Source of the DNA: Acinetobacter nosocomialis
GTDB taxonomy: Bacteria; Pseudomonadota; Gammaproteobacteria; Pseudomonadales; Moraxellaceae
Direction: 5' to 3'
Length of the DNA: 64,000 nt
Assembly: GCA_025736915.1 (NCBI GenBank)
Contig: CP107049.1
Location: 2,480,001 to 2,544,000 of the forward strand
The notes under the pieces are model-generated. The model had not been told where the DNA came from and searched no databases. It saw only the letters and a list, made by a program, of their open reading frames with translations. Shown piece after piece: positions 16,119 to 24,983 of the stretch. Position 1 is the stretch's first letter; every line of letters starts with the position of its first letter. A program made the translations under genes and the position numbers.

Positions 16119-18263
16119 TTATTTGGCAGCAGCTTGTTGTTCAGCCTGAATTGCTGTTAATGCAATAGTAAAGACGATGTCATCGACTAAAGCACCACGA
16201 GACAAGTCATTGACTGGCTTGTTTAAGCCTTGCAGCATTGGTCCAACGCTGACTACATTTGCTGCACGTTGTACTGCTTTATAAGTCGTGTTACCTGTAT
16301 TTAAGTCTGGGAAAATAAATACATTGGCACGGCCAGCCACAGGTGAGTTCGGTGCCTTTTGGCGTCCTACACTTTCAACAGAAGCTGCATCGTATTGGAG
16401 TGGACCATCAATCAGTAAATCAGGGCGGCGTTGCTGTGCAATTTGAGTCGCTTGTTGTACTTTTTCAACATCAGCACCAGTGCCAGACGTACCAGTTGAA
16501 TAGCTGATCATGGCAATACGTGGGTCAATTCCAAATGCTTTTGCAGAGTCAGCAGACTGAATCGCGATTTCAGCAAGCTGGTCGGCTGTAGGGTCTGGGT
16601 TAATTGCACAGTCACCGTAAACATAGACTTCGTCTGGTAAAAGCATAAAGAATATGGATGAAACCAGTGAGTAAGAAGGCGCGGTTTTAATAAGCTGGAA
16701 AGCAGGGCGCACGGTGTTCGCTGTTGTGTGAACTGCACCAGAAACCAAGCCATCTACATGATCTAGCGCCAGCATCATGGTGCCGAGAACCACAGTGTCT
16801 TGTAATTGATCTTTGGCTTGTAATTCGTTGAGTTTACCCTTACGAAGCTCAACCATTGGTGAAACATATTGGTTGCGAATACTGTCCGGATCAATAATTT
16901 CTAAGTCAGCTGGTAATTCAATACCGCGTGCTTTTGCAACGTCTTGAACTGCATCTGGTTTTGCTAGCAAAATACAATGTGCAATACCACGAGCCTGACA
17001 TATAGCAGCTGCTTCAATAGTACGTGGTTCATCACCTTCTGGAAGCACAATTCGCTTTTTAGCTGCAATCGATTTTTGTACCAACTCATGACGGAATGCT
17101 GAAGGGGAAAGACGAGGAGTTGCACCGTTATTACTGTGCTGTTTAAGCCATTCGACATCGATATGACTTGAAACAAAACGAGTCACTTGCTCGGCACGTT
17201 CAGTATCATCAGTTGGAATTTCATTACCAAAATCCGATAAGCGCTGTGCCGTTTCCAGTGTGTTTAAACGGGTATGTAAAATTGGTAAGCCTTGTTTGAT
17301 AGCGCTTTGGCAAAACTCTAAAAGCTCAGGGGCAGGTGCTTCACGTTCGGTCAGTACCAAGCCTGCCAATGGAATACCGTTACTGGTTGCCAAGCTACCT
17401 GCAAGTAAAACGTCGGTACGTTCAGACGCACTAATAATCAGTTCGCCAGCAATGAATTTATTCAGTTCATATTCAATACTTGAGGCAATTAAACTTGAGT
17501 GCAAAATACGACGTGTTTTTGCTTCGCCTTGGTGTACCCATTGACCATCAATCACGTTCGCGATGTCTAAAGTTCTAGGTACACTTAAGGTATTACTAAA
17601 TGGGACTAAACCAATAATGGGTAAATCGTTCGATCCAAAGTAGCGATTATATTTTTGCAGTTCTGACGTAAATTTTGCGATGTCTTCAGTTGGACGTAGC
17701 GATGGGTCAAATGCGACAGGAATCTGAGCTGTTTCCTCAGATAACCCGCGTGTACGCATAAAGAGTACACCTGCTGTTCGGTTTGAAGTTGCACCGCCAA
17801 ACTGACGCAAGTGAGCTTCAACTTTCTCGGCTGTTTTACGTGGGTTTTGAATGTCAGCAGTGCTCACTAAAACCACTTCTGCATCGAGGGCTTGAGCAAG
17901 GCTTGCATTAAGTTCACTGGCAAAATGGTCTTGCCCATTTGGCAATAAACCTTCAACAATAATGACATTATTGTCGGCTACAATACTGCGATGAAGACTT
18001 ACTGCTTCTTCAAGTAGCTCATCAACTTCACCTGACGCAATGCGTTGGGTTAACTTTTCATGAGAAATCGATTGAACAGTTTTACCTTGAAATAAATGAC
18101 CAAATAAAGATGTAGTTCGGTCTAAAGTTTCTTGATCTACCTGAGAAAATGGTTTTAAAAAGCCTGCTTTAATCCCATTACAATCAAGTGCATAAATCAT
18201 ACCTAAGCAGGCAGAGGTTAAACCAACCCCTTCACCTGTAGGAATTAATAAAATTGTATTCAT
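16119..18263 (-). CDS. pta: Phosphate acetyltransferase, long form
   Basis: The enzyme converts acetyl-CoA and phosphate to acetyl phosphate, and with AckA links acetyl-CoA to acetate. At 714 residues this is the long form: an N-terminal P-loop/BioD-like domain (PTGEGVGLTSA near 8-18), a central DRTGG domain and the C-terminal PTA_PTB catalytic domain with LPEGDEPRTIEAA near 415 and SYSTGTSG near 600. It lies 35 bases downstream of ackA on the same strand, giving an ackA-pta operon. A terminator follows. Confidence 0.96.
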   Translation of the reverse strand: MNTILLIPTGEGVGLTSACLGMIYALDCNGIKAGFLKPFSQVDQETLDRTTSLFGHLFQGKTVQSISHEKLTQRIASGEVDELLEEAVSLHRSIVADNNVIIVEGLLPNGQDHFASELNASLAQALDAEVVLVSTADIQNPRKTAEKVEAHLRQFGGATSNRTAGVLFMRTRGLSEETAQIPVAFDPSLRPTEDIAKFTSELQKYNRYFGSNDLPIIGLVPFSNTLSVPRTLDIANVIDGQWVHQGEAKTRRILHSSLIASSIEYELNKFIAGELIISASERTDVLLAGSLATSNGIPLAGLVLTEREAPAPELLEFCQSAIKQGLPILHTRLNTLETAQRLSDFGNEIPTDDTERAEQVTRFVSSHIDVEWLKQHSNNGATPRLSPSAFRHELVQKSIAAKKRIVLPEGDEPRTIEAAAICQARGIAHCILLAKPDAVQDVAKARGIELPADLEIIDPDSIRNQYVSPMVELRKGKLNELQAKDQLQDTVVLGTMMLALDHVDGLVSGAVHTTANTVRPAFQLIKTAPSYSLVSSIFFMLLPDEVYVYGDCAINPDPTADQLAEIAIQSADSAKAFGIDPRIAMISYSTGTSGTGADVEKVQQATQIAQQRRPDLLIDGPLQYDAASVESVGRQKAPNSPVAGRANVFIFPDLNTGNTTYKAVQRAANVVSVGPMLQGLNKPVNDLSRGALVDDIVFTIALTAIQAEQQAAAK

Positions 18264-18298
18264 ATAAACCTATAAATAACGTTCTTTGACTTCTGTAA

Positions 18299-19501
18299 TT
18301 AAGCAAGGCTAATTTCAGGAGACGTATTTTGTGCAACGTCTACAACCTGACGAGTTTCTTTAGCAATTCGGCCTTCTTCATCGGTTGGAATCACCCAGAT
18401 TTGTGGACCTGTACCGCTATCAATACGGCCTTCTGTGCCACGTTTTAAATTGTTGTTCTGGTCTTTATCGAGCTGTAAACCAAAGTGAGGTAAATAAGCT
18501 AAAGTTTTTTCACGAATATAAGCTGAGTTCTCACCAATACCACCTGTGAAGATCAGGCCGTCAATGCTTGGTAAACCACAGCTTAATGCAGCAAGTGATT
18601 TGGCAAGGCGATAGCTAAATACTTCAATTGCAAGACGCGCATCTTCGTTGCCATTTTCAGAGGCTTCAATCACTGTACGCATATCGTTAGAAAGTTGTGA
18701 TAAGCCAAGTAAGCCACTTTCGTTATTTAAAACTTTATCGATTTTCGCCAAGTCCCAGCCAAGATTTTTTGCAAGAAAACTGTGTAAGCTTGGGTCGACA
18801 TCCCCACTACGGGTTCCCATTACAACGCCTTCAAGCGGGGTAAGGCCCATAGAAGTATCAACACTTTGTCCATTCCATACTGCACAAGTCGAACTACCAT
18901 TGCCCAAGTGTGCTGTTAACCAACCGCCTTTTTGGAAATTACCAGCCAGTTCACTACCGCGGTCAGACACATAAGCATGACTTGTGCCGTGGAAGCCATA
19001 GCGGCGAACGTTATGGTCTGTATATAAAAATTTAGGGATTGCATAACGGTATGCATGTGCAGGCATGGTTTGGTGGAATGCAGTGTCGAATACGGCAACT
19101 TGAGGTAATTCAGGAAATAGGCGCATCGTTGCTTCAATCCCGATTAAGTGGGCTGGGTTATGAAGCGGTGCAAGAGGGGTGGCTGCACGAATACGTTCTA
19201 TAATTTCAGGAGTAAGTAATTCAGCTTTAGTGAGGCTTCCACCATGTACGACACGGTGACCGATTGCTTGAGGTTTATAGTTTGCAAGACGTGCAAGTAA
19301 AGTTTCTAAAGCTTTGGCGTGGTCAGCATAGGGAATTGAAAGCTCTAGTGGTTCTCCACCGACTGTAATTCCTTTAATACGAGCATCAGCCGCCCCTAAG
19401 TTTTCTGCTAAACCATAAATACGATCTTCACGACGGTCTGAAACCAGCGCGTATTTAATAGATGAAGAACCGCAATTAATAACTAATACTGATGTAGCCA
19501 C
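18299..19501 (-). CDS. ackA: Acetate kinase
   Basis: The enzyme transfers phosphate between acetyl phosphate and ADP. It has 400 residues from the GTG at 19501. Signature 1 ([15 protein letters not shown]) is at the N-terminus, GHRVVHGG near residue 80, [10 protein letters not shown] near 170 and [10 protein letters not shown] near 325. The frame is open to an ATG at 19573, but that adds 24 residues before the conserved start. Neither start has a strong ribosome binding site, so the exact N-terminus is open. It is the first gene of ackA-pta. Confidence 0.95.
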   Translation of the reverse strand: MATSVLVINCGSSSIKYALVSDRREDRIYGLAENLGAADARIKGITVGGEPLELSIPYADHAKALETLLARLANYKPQAIGHRVVHGGSLTKAELLTPEIIERIRAATPLAPLHNPAHLIGIEATMRLFPELPQVAVFDTAFHQTMPAHAYRYAIPKFLYTDHNVRRYGFHGTSHAYVSDRGSELAGNFQKGGWLTAHLGNGSSTCAVWNGQSVDTSMGLTPLEGVVMGTRSGDVDPSLHSFLAKNLGWDLAKIDKVLNNESGLLGLSQLSNDMRTVIEASENGNEDARLAIEVFSYRLAKSLAALSCGLPSIDGLIFTGGIGENSAYIREKTLAYLPHFGLQLDKDQNNNLKRGTEGRIDSGTGPQIWVIPTDEEGRIAKETRQVVDVAQNTSPEISLA

Positions 19502-20005
19502 GTTGAAATACCCAAGTCCTGATTTAAAAATAGTTTTCCTAACTTCCTGATCAAAAGGCATTAATTGCAACATGCATTAAGAGCAGGTTGTGATGTTTTA
19601 ACATGTGTTGTTTTTCTGTCCAAGATAGACTTTAGCCCATTAGACTTAAGCACTATCGACCATCAAATTTTTTATAACTAATATCTGTTCAGTATAAAGC
19701 TTAACCACTGTATTTATTGTTTTTTTGTAGAAGAATTAAACAGTTTTTTGTATATATTTATGAAAAGTAAATTTTGAATTAAAGTAATTTTCAACTATTT
19801 GGTATAAATTTTTTAAGAAAAAAGAAGTGCTGTCATTTTAATCAAACTAGAGGGGAGTATTACAAATAATATACGTAATTGAAATTAAGTTTTAATAGTT
19901 TATATATAGGATAAAAAGGATAAATTATAAACATTTTTAATATCAAACTAAGTATAAAAAAGTCAGTACTCACCCATTTATAAAGATATTTTATTGCTTT
20001 GATAT

Positions 20006-20023
20006 TATGAGAAATTTCTCATA
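20006..20023. promoter_or_regulatory. 18-bp perfect palindrome, candidate operator
   Basis: TATGAGAAA is directly followed by TTTCTCATA with no spacer. It lies 239 bases upstream of edd and about 480 upstream of ackA. A regulator dimer site is plausible; no regulator gene is nearby. Confidence 0.35.
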
Positions 20024-20187
20024 GTTATTAATGTTTAATTTACCCGTAAATATAGTCAAAAATAAAATCATTTCCTTGTTTAAAACTTAAACATTATTTG
20101 TCTTTAATGCTAAGGCCTAGAGTATTGCTCGGAGTTATAAGGGCTTGCATGTCGCTTTTTGCCTTAATAATATTATTCATCCCTCTG

Positions 20188-20215
20188 CCAAATGATCGTT
20201 AAATATATCATTTGG
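20188..20215. promoter_or_regulatory. Inverted repeat just upstream of edd
   Basis: CCAAATGAT (20188-20196) and ATCATTTGG (20207-20215) are perfect arms separated by ten bases. It is followed by TCTATTTTGTTTTT and lies 46 bases before the edd start. It could be an operator for a carbon-source regulator or a leader hairpin that attenuates transcription. Confidence 0.4.
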
Positions 20216-20261
20216 TCTATTTTGTTTTTCCGGCTTATCCGGTTGTACAGGAGCGTCCAGC

Positions 20262-22115
20262 ATGGACTTGCCGAACCCAATATTGGCAAAAGTTACCGAG
20301 CGTGTAATCGCGCGTAGCCAAAAAACTCGTTCTGCATATTTACAACGCATTGAACATGCCCAAGGTAAATTTCCTGCTCGTGGAGCACTTTCATGTGCCA
20401 ATCTCGCGCATGGTTTTGCCAGCATGGAAGATAATGAAAAATTAATTATTAAAGTTGGCCGTGAACCAAATATTGGCATTGTGTCTTCATATAATGAAAT
20501 GCTTTCAGCACATGCCCCTTATAAAACTTTCCCAGACATTATAAAAACAGCTGCCCGTGAAAATGGTGGTGTTGCTCAGTTTGCTGGTGGTGTGCCGGCA
20601 ATGTGTGACGGCATTACTCAAGGTAATGCCGGTATGGAATTGTCATTGTTTTCACGTGAAACAATTGCGATGAGTACAGCAATTGCACTTTCTCATAATA
20701 TGTTCGATGCCGCATTGTGTCTCGGGGTGTGCGATAAAATTGTGCCGGGCTTACTGATTGGTGCTTTACAGTTTGGTTATCTGCCAACTATTTTTGTGCC
20801 TGCGGGTCCAATGAGTAGCGGTTTATCAAATGATGATAAAGCCAAAATTCGTCAACAATTTGCGACTGGTCAAGTGGGCCGCGATGCCTTACTTGAAGCT
20901 GAATCAGCTGCCTATCATGGTCAAGGCACATGTACCTTCTATGGTACTGCTAATAGTAACCAAATGCTGATGGAAGTCATGGGTTTACATTTGCCAAGCG
21001 CTGCATTTGTTCACCCTCATACGCCATTACGTGATGCTCTCACTGCCGAAGCGGCTAAGCGTGTACTTGACTTAACTGCTGAGCGAAGCAACTACACACC
21101 AATCGGTCATGTGATTGATGAAAAAGCAATTATAAACGGCATTGTGGCTTTACTGGCTACAGGCGGTTCAACCAACCATACGTTACATCTTATTGCGATT
21201 GCACGTGCGGCTGGCATCTTAATTGACTGGGATGACTTTGATGAATTGTCTGCTGTTGTTCCATTGCTCGCAAAAATCTATCCAAATGGTAAGGCTGATG
21301 TAAACCATTTCCAAGCTGCGGGTGGGGTGGCATTCCTTATTCGTAACTTACTTGAGGCTGGTTTACTCCATAACGATGTAACGACAGTCGCTGGTAAGGG
21401 TTTACAGCACTACACCAAAGAACCGAAATTGATTGACGGTAAGCTCACTTGGGTTGACGGTGTAGTTCAAAGCCTTGATGACAAAGTACTCCGTAGCATT
21501 GATGCGCCGTTTCAGCCAGATGGTGGCTTGCGTTTAATGCAAGGTCGCCTTGGCCGTGGTGTGATCAAGATTTCTGCTGTTGCGCCAGAGCACCGTAAAG
21601 TTAGAGCTCCGGCAATTGTGTTTGACTCTCAAGAAGCAGTACAAGCAGCGTTTGATCGTGGCGAATTACACCGAGACTTTATTGCGGTTGTTCGTTTCCA
21701 AGGTGCTCGTGCGAATGGTATGCCTGAGTTACATCGTTTGACGCCTGTGTTGGGTGTTTTACAAGATCAAGGTTTCCATGTTGCTTTAGTCACGGATGGT
21801 CGTATGTCTGGTGCTTCAGGCAAAGTTCCTGCGGTGATTCACTTATCTCCAGAAGCCTTACTAAATGGGCCGATTGCTAAAGTCCAAACCGGAGATATGT
21901 TGGTTATTGATGCTGAGGCTGGTGTACTCGATATTGAGTTAGATGAACAAACTTGGCAATCACGCCCTGTTGCACAGCCAGAACATCAGGCAGAAAACGA
22001 AGTTGGTTTCGGCCGTGAATTATTTGGTGTATTCCGTGCAGCAGCAGCGCCTGCTGAACATGGCGCATCTGTGTTTGGTTCACTTGTTGGTGAAGAGCCA
22101 CAAGCGCATATTTGA
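20262..22115 (+). CDS. edd: 6-phosphogluconate dehydratase
   Basis: The iron-sulfur dehydratase makes 2-keto-3-deoxy-6-phosphogluconate, the first step of the Entner-Doudoroff pathway. The 617-residue protein matches the IlvD/Edd family: [20 protein letters not shown] near residue 110 with a cluster cysteine, CDKIVPG near 160, [14 protein letters not shown] near 225 and [15 protein letters not shown] near 510. GGAG precedes the ATG. It is the first gene of edd-eda-gntT-gntK. Acinetobacter lacks a complete glycolytic route through phosphofructokinase, so this pathway carries sugar acids. Confidence 0.96.
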   Translation: MDLPNPILAKVTERVIARSQKTRSAYLQRIEHAQGKFPARGALSCANLAHGFASMEDNEKLIIKVGREPNIGIVSSYNEMLSAHAPYKTFPDIIKTAARENGGVAQFAGGVPAMCDGITQGNAGMELSLFSRETIAMSTAIALSHNMFDAALCLGVCDKIVPGLLIGALQFGYLPTIFVPAGPMSSGLSNDDKAKIRQQFATGQVGRDALLEAESAAYHGQGTCTFYGTANSNQMLMEVMGLHLPSAAFVHPHTPLRDALTAEAAKRVLDLTAERSNYTPIGHVIDEKAIINGIVALLATGGSTNHTLHLIAIARAAGILIDWDDFDELSAVVPLLAKIYPNGKADVNHFQAAGGVAFLIRNLLEAGLLHNDVTTVAGKGLQHYTKEPKLIDGKLTWVDGVVQSLDDKVLRSIDAPFQPDGGLRLMQGRLGRGVIKISAVAPEHRKVRAPAIVFDSQEAVQAAFDRGELHRDFIAVVRFQGARANGMPELHRLTPVLGVLQDQGFHVALVTDGRMSGASGKVPAVIHLSPEALLNGPIAKVQTGDMLVIDAEAGVLDIELDEQTWQSRPVAQPEHQAENEVGFGRELFGVFRAAAAPAEHGASVFGSLVGEEPQAHI

Positions 22116-22135
22116 GACAAAGGAATTACAAAGTA

Positions 22136-22765
22136 ATGAGCAAGATTGAAGATGTGGTCAAATTAGGCCCAGTAATTCCCGTGTTGGCTTTTGACTCTGC
22201 CGAACAAGGTGAACATGTATCACGTGCGTTACATGCTGGCGGTGTAAAGGTACTGGAAATTACTTTACGTACTGCTGCTGGTTTGACTGCTATTGAGCGA
22301 GCGTCTCAGTTGGCAGACGACATTGTGGTGGGTGTGGGAACAATTACCAAGCCTGAGCATTGTGCTCAAGCTAAAAAAGCAGGCGCTAAGTTTGGTGTAT
22401 CTCCTGGTTTGACCAAAGACTTACATTTGGCTGCACAAGATGCTGGCTTACCTCTATTACCAGGAGTCATGACACCAAGTGATCTGATTCAGGCGATTGA
22501 GTTGGGTTATGACATTGTGAAGTTTTTCCCAGCTCAGCAAGCAGGTGGAGTCGAGATGCTCAAAGCATTTTATGGTCCATTTCCAAACTTGCGTTTTTGC
22601 CCGACCGGTGGAATTACAGCAGAGTCAGCACCAGATTTCTTGAAGCAACCTAACGTAGTTTGTGTGGGGGGTTCATGGTTGACGCCTAAAGCTGCTGTTG
22701 CTGCACAAGACTGGGCTGAAATTACACGTTTAGCTCAAATTGCGAGTCAGTTGAGAGCATTGTAA
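22136..22765 (+). CDS. eda: KDPG aldolase (2-keto-3-deoxy-6-phosphogluconate aldolase)
   Basis: The enzyme splits KDPG into pyruvate and glyceraldehyde 3-phosphate. It is a 209-residue class I TIM-barrel aldolase. The catalytic Glu is in VLEITLRT and the Schiff-base lysine in YDIVKFFPA; FCPTGGI forms the phosphate site. The start is ATG at 22136, with AAAGGA upstream; the in-frame TTG at 22112 is discarded. It lies 20 bases after edd. Confidence 0.96.
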   Translation: MSKIEDVVKLGPVIPVLAFDSAEQGEHVSRALHAGGVKVLEITLRTAAGLTAIERASQLADDIVVGVGTITKPEHCAQAKKAGAKFGVSPGLTKDLHLAAQDAGLPLLPGVMTPSDLIQAIELGYDIVKFFPAQQAGGVEMLKAFYGPFPNLRFCPTGGITAESAPDFLKQPNVVCVGGSWLTPKAAVAAQDWAEITRLAQIASQLRAL

Positions 22766-22824
22766 ATGTAGTCAATATTTATAAAAAATGAAGTGCATTC
22801 TATGTGCTTTAAAGGCTGTATTGA

Positions 22825-22848
22825 TGTGACCAGTTTGTGCTGGTCACA
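22825..22848. promoter_or_regulatory. Inverted repeat between eda and gntT
   Basis: TGTGACCAG (22825-22833) and CTGGTCACA (22840-22848) are perfect 9-bp arms over a 6-base spacer. No U-tract follows, so an operator or an mRNA-stabilising hairpin is more likely than a terminator. Confidence 0.4.
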
Positions 22849-22950
22849 CCTAAATATAAAAAATTAATGTCTTAACAGTAGGAATTACTGTGGTTGAAGA
22901 CCTTTGTTTAGGCAGTGTGCCTAAATAATAATTCCAAGGAGAAGTGTCCC

Positions 22951-24309
22951 ATGGAGACGGTTCAGGGTGGCATGTTGCTGATATACACTGTAATCGCGAT
23001 TATTGCATTGGTTGTTATGATCGCGAAGTTCAGAATTTATCCCTTTTTAGTTCTTATCATTGTTTCACTCGGTTTAGCTTTAGCTGTTGGCATGCCAATG
23101 GGCGATATTGTTAAGTCATATGAAGCTGGTACTGGTAAAACCTTGGGCCACCTTGCGATTGTAATCGCACTCGGAACGATGCTCGGCAAAATGATGGCCG
23201 AGTCAGGTGGTGCTGAACGAATAGCAATTACTTTAATTAAATGGTTTGGTGAGAAAAATATTCATTGGGCCATGATGTTTATTGCCCTTATTGTTGGTCT
23301 TCCCGTATTTTTCGAAGTCGGTTTTGTTCTACTCATTCCAATTGCATTTAACATTGCGAAACGGACAGGCAAGTCCTTACTGGTTGTTGGCTTGCCGATG
23401 GTTGCTGGTTTGTCGGTTGTACATGGTTTAATTCCGCCACATCCAGCAGCTTTGCTGGCAGTGCAGGCATATCATGCTGATATTGGTAAAACGATTGCTT
23501 ACAGTTTAATCGTGGGTGTTCCAACAGCTGTTGTGGCTGGGCCTTTGTACGCACTCTGGATTAATAAATACGTCAAATTGCCTGAAAATAACCCGTTAGC
23601 AAAGCAGTTTGTTGATGCGGATACGACTAAGACTCGTGAGCTACCAAGCTTTGGGATTACCTTATTTACGATTATGTTGCCTGTCGTACTCATGTTAATC
23701 GGAAGTTGGGCTGATCTGTTCTTTGCACCAAAAACTTTCGCAAATGATGTACTACGTTTCATTGGTACTTCTGATATCGCGTTGCTTATTGCTGTACTGG
23801 TCAGTTTTATTACCTTTGGTACGATGCAGGGCTTTAACCGTGAACAAATTGAAAAATTCTGTGGCGGGTGTTTAGCTTCTATTGCCGGGATTATGTTGAT
23901 TGTAGGTGCGGGTGGCGGTTTTGGTGGCATTTTACGTGACACCGGTATTTCTGATGAGATTGTATCTACAGCTTTGAAGGCAAATTTATCGCCGTTATTG
24001 TTGGGCTGGTTTGTTGCAGCATTAATTCGTTTGGCTACAGGTTCTGCAACGGTTGCTATGGCTACCGCTTGTAGCATTGTTGCTCCAATTGCAGCTACGG
24101 CTGGCGTTGCTGTTAGACCGGAACTTTTAGTCCTTGCGACGGGTTCAGGTTCATTGGTGTTCTCACATGTAAATGACGCAGGATTTTGGTTAATCAAAGA
24201 ATATTTTGGTATGACAGTAGGGCAGACACTCAAGACTTGGTCAGTATTAGAAACGATCATTTCGGTGTTGGGTTTATCTTTCACGCTACTGCTTAGCACT
24301 ATTTTATAA
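22951..24309 (+). CDS. gntT: Gluconate:H+ symporter, GntP family
   Basis: An inner-membrane permease of 452 residues importing gluconate. It has about 12-14 hydrophobic segments and the GntP family motifs PVFFEVGFVLLIPIAF near 120 and GLIPPHPAALL near 165, plus HVNDAGFWL near the C-terminus. The start is ATG at 22951, seven bases after AAGGAG; an upstream in-frame GTG is unlikely. It is followed by gntK at 17 bases, giving uptake plus phosphorylation of gluconate. Confidence 0.94.
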   Translation: METVQGGMLLIYTVIAIIALVVMIAKFRIYPFLVLIIVSLGLALAVGMPMGDIVKSYEAGTGKTLGHLAIVIALGTMLGKMMAESGGAERIAITLIKWFGEKNIHWAMMFIALIVGLPVFFEVGFVLLIPIAFNIAKRTGKSLLVVGLPMVAGLSVVHGLIPPHPAALLAVQAYHADIGKTIAYSLIVGVPTAVVAGPLYALWINKYVKLPENNPLAKQFVDADTTKTRELPSFGITLFTIMLPVVLMLIGSWADLFFAPKTFANDVLRFIGTSDIALLIAVLVSFITFGTMQGFNREQIEKFCGGCLASIAGIMLIVGAGGGFGGILRDTGISDEIVSTALKANLSPLLLGWFVAALIRLATGSATVAMATACSIVAPIAATAGVAVRPELLVLATGSGSLVFSHVNDAGFWLIKEYFGMTVGQTLKTWSVLETIISVLGLSFTLLLSTIL

Positions 24310-24326
24310 TTAAAGGTGAGTAATCC

Positions 24327-24839
24327 ATGATTGTGATTGCAATGGGTGTCTGTGGAACAGGTAAAACCCTAATCGGTGAGTTGTTATCAGAGCGTTTGGC
24401 TTGTGAGTTCCTCGATGGCGATACGCTTCATTCGGCTGCAAATAAAAGCAAGATGAGCCAAGGTATTCCTTTAACTGATGAAGACCGTTTGCCGTGGTTA
24501 CAAGCCATTCGTCAGGCGATTGAAACAAAACAAAGAGATGGTGAAACAGCTGTATTTACATGCTCATCTTTAAAGCGGATGTATCGCGATATTTTAAGAG
24601 GGCAGGACCAGAATATTAAATTTATATACTTAAAAGGTTCTTATGAGCTGTTGCAGCAACGTCTTGCTGAGCGAGCAGGCCATTTCTTTGACCCATCATT
24701 GCTACAAACTCAGCTAGATACATTAGAGGAACCTGATGTGAATGAAGCAATTGCTATTGATATTGCGCTCACACCAGAACAGATCATTGAACAAGTCATC
24801 CAGAAGCTAGGGGTGACTGATAGTGTGTGTCGAGGATAA
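24327..24839 (+). CDS. gntK: Gluconokinase
   Basis: The enzyme phosphorylates gluconate to 6-phosphogluconate, the substrate of Edd. The 170-residue P-loop kinase has GVCGTGKT at 7-14, FLDGDTLH near 30 and LTDEDRLPWL near 50, all GntK hallmarks. AAAGGTGAG lies before the ATG. It completes the gluconate module with gntT. Confidence 0.95.
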   Translation: MIVIAMGVCGTGKTLIGELLSERLACEFLDGDTLHSAANKSKMSQGIPLTDEDRLPWLQAIRQAIETKQRDGETAVFTCSSLKRMYRDILRGQDQNIKFIYLKGSYELLQQRLAERAGHFFDPSLLQTQLDTLEEPDVNEAIAIDIALTPEQIIEQVIQKLGVTDSVCRG

Positions 24840-24892
24840 CCTCATTTAAAACCCACATATTGATGGCTCGATAGCCTGAGGCCCAAGCAAGG

Positions 24893-24920
24893 TGAATACC
24901 AGTAACAGTACTGGTATTCA
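24893..24920. promoter_or_regulatory. 11-bp inverted repeat between gntK and the gapN-like gene
   Basis: TGAATACCAGT (24893-24903) and ACTGGTATTCA (24910-24920) are perfect arms with a 6-base loop. It is followed by CACCAACTAG, not a U-run. It may be an operator or leader hairpin for the gapN-like gene, which starts 64 bases later. Confidence 0.4.
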
Positions 24921-24983
24921 CACCAACTAGACCTGTTCATAACGGGCTAGGTTTAAATTTATAAATAATTGGAGATAAGAATA

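Larger units (their letters stand above)
19574..20261. other. Long AT-rich intergenic region between ackA and edd
   Basis: Nearly 700 bases without a supported gene between divergently transcribed metabolic genes. It is strongly AT-rich. It contains an 18-bp perfect palindrome (20006-20023) and a 9-bp-arm inverted repeat near edd (20188-20215). An AGGGGAGTATT string at 19851 superficially recalls a ribosome binding site or yybP-ykoY core but has no supporting context. Confidence 0.55.

Noticed and set aside
19845..19870. AGGGGAGTATT string resembling the conserved core of yybP-ykoY manganese riboswitches or a strong ribosome binding site
   Set aside because: No downstream ORF follows at proper spacing and no paired aptamer stems are visible; the next gene is about 400 bases away and is a dehydratase.
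23499..24299. Long antisense ORF (266 codons) on the minus strand over gntT
   Set aside because: It is opposite a clear membrane permease gene; the translation has low-complexity, proline- and threonine-rich character without a recognisable domain or ribosome binding site.
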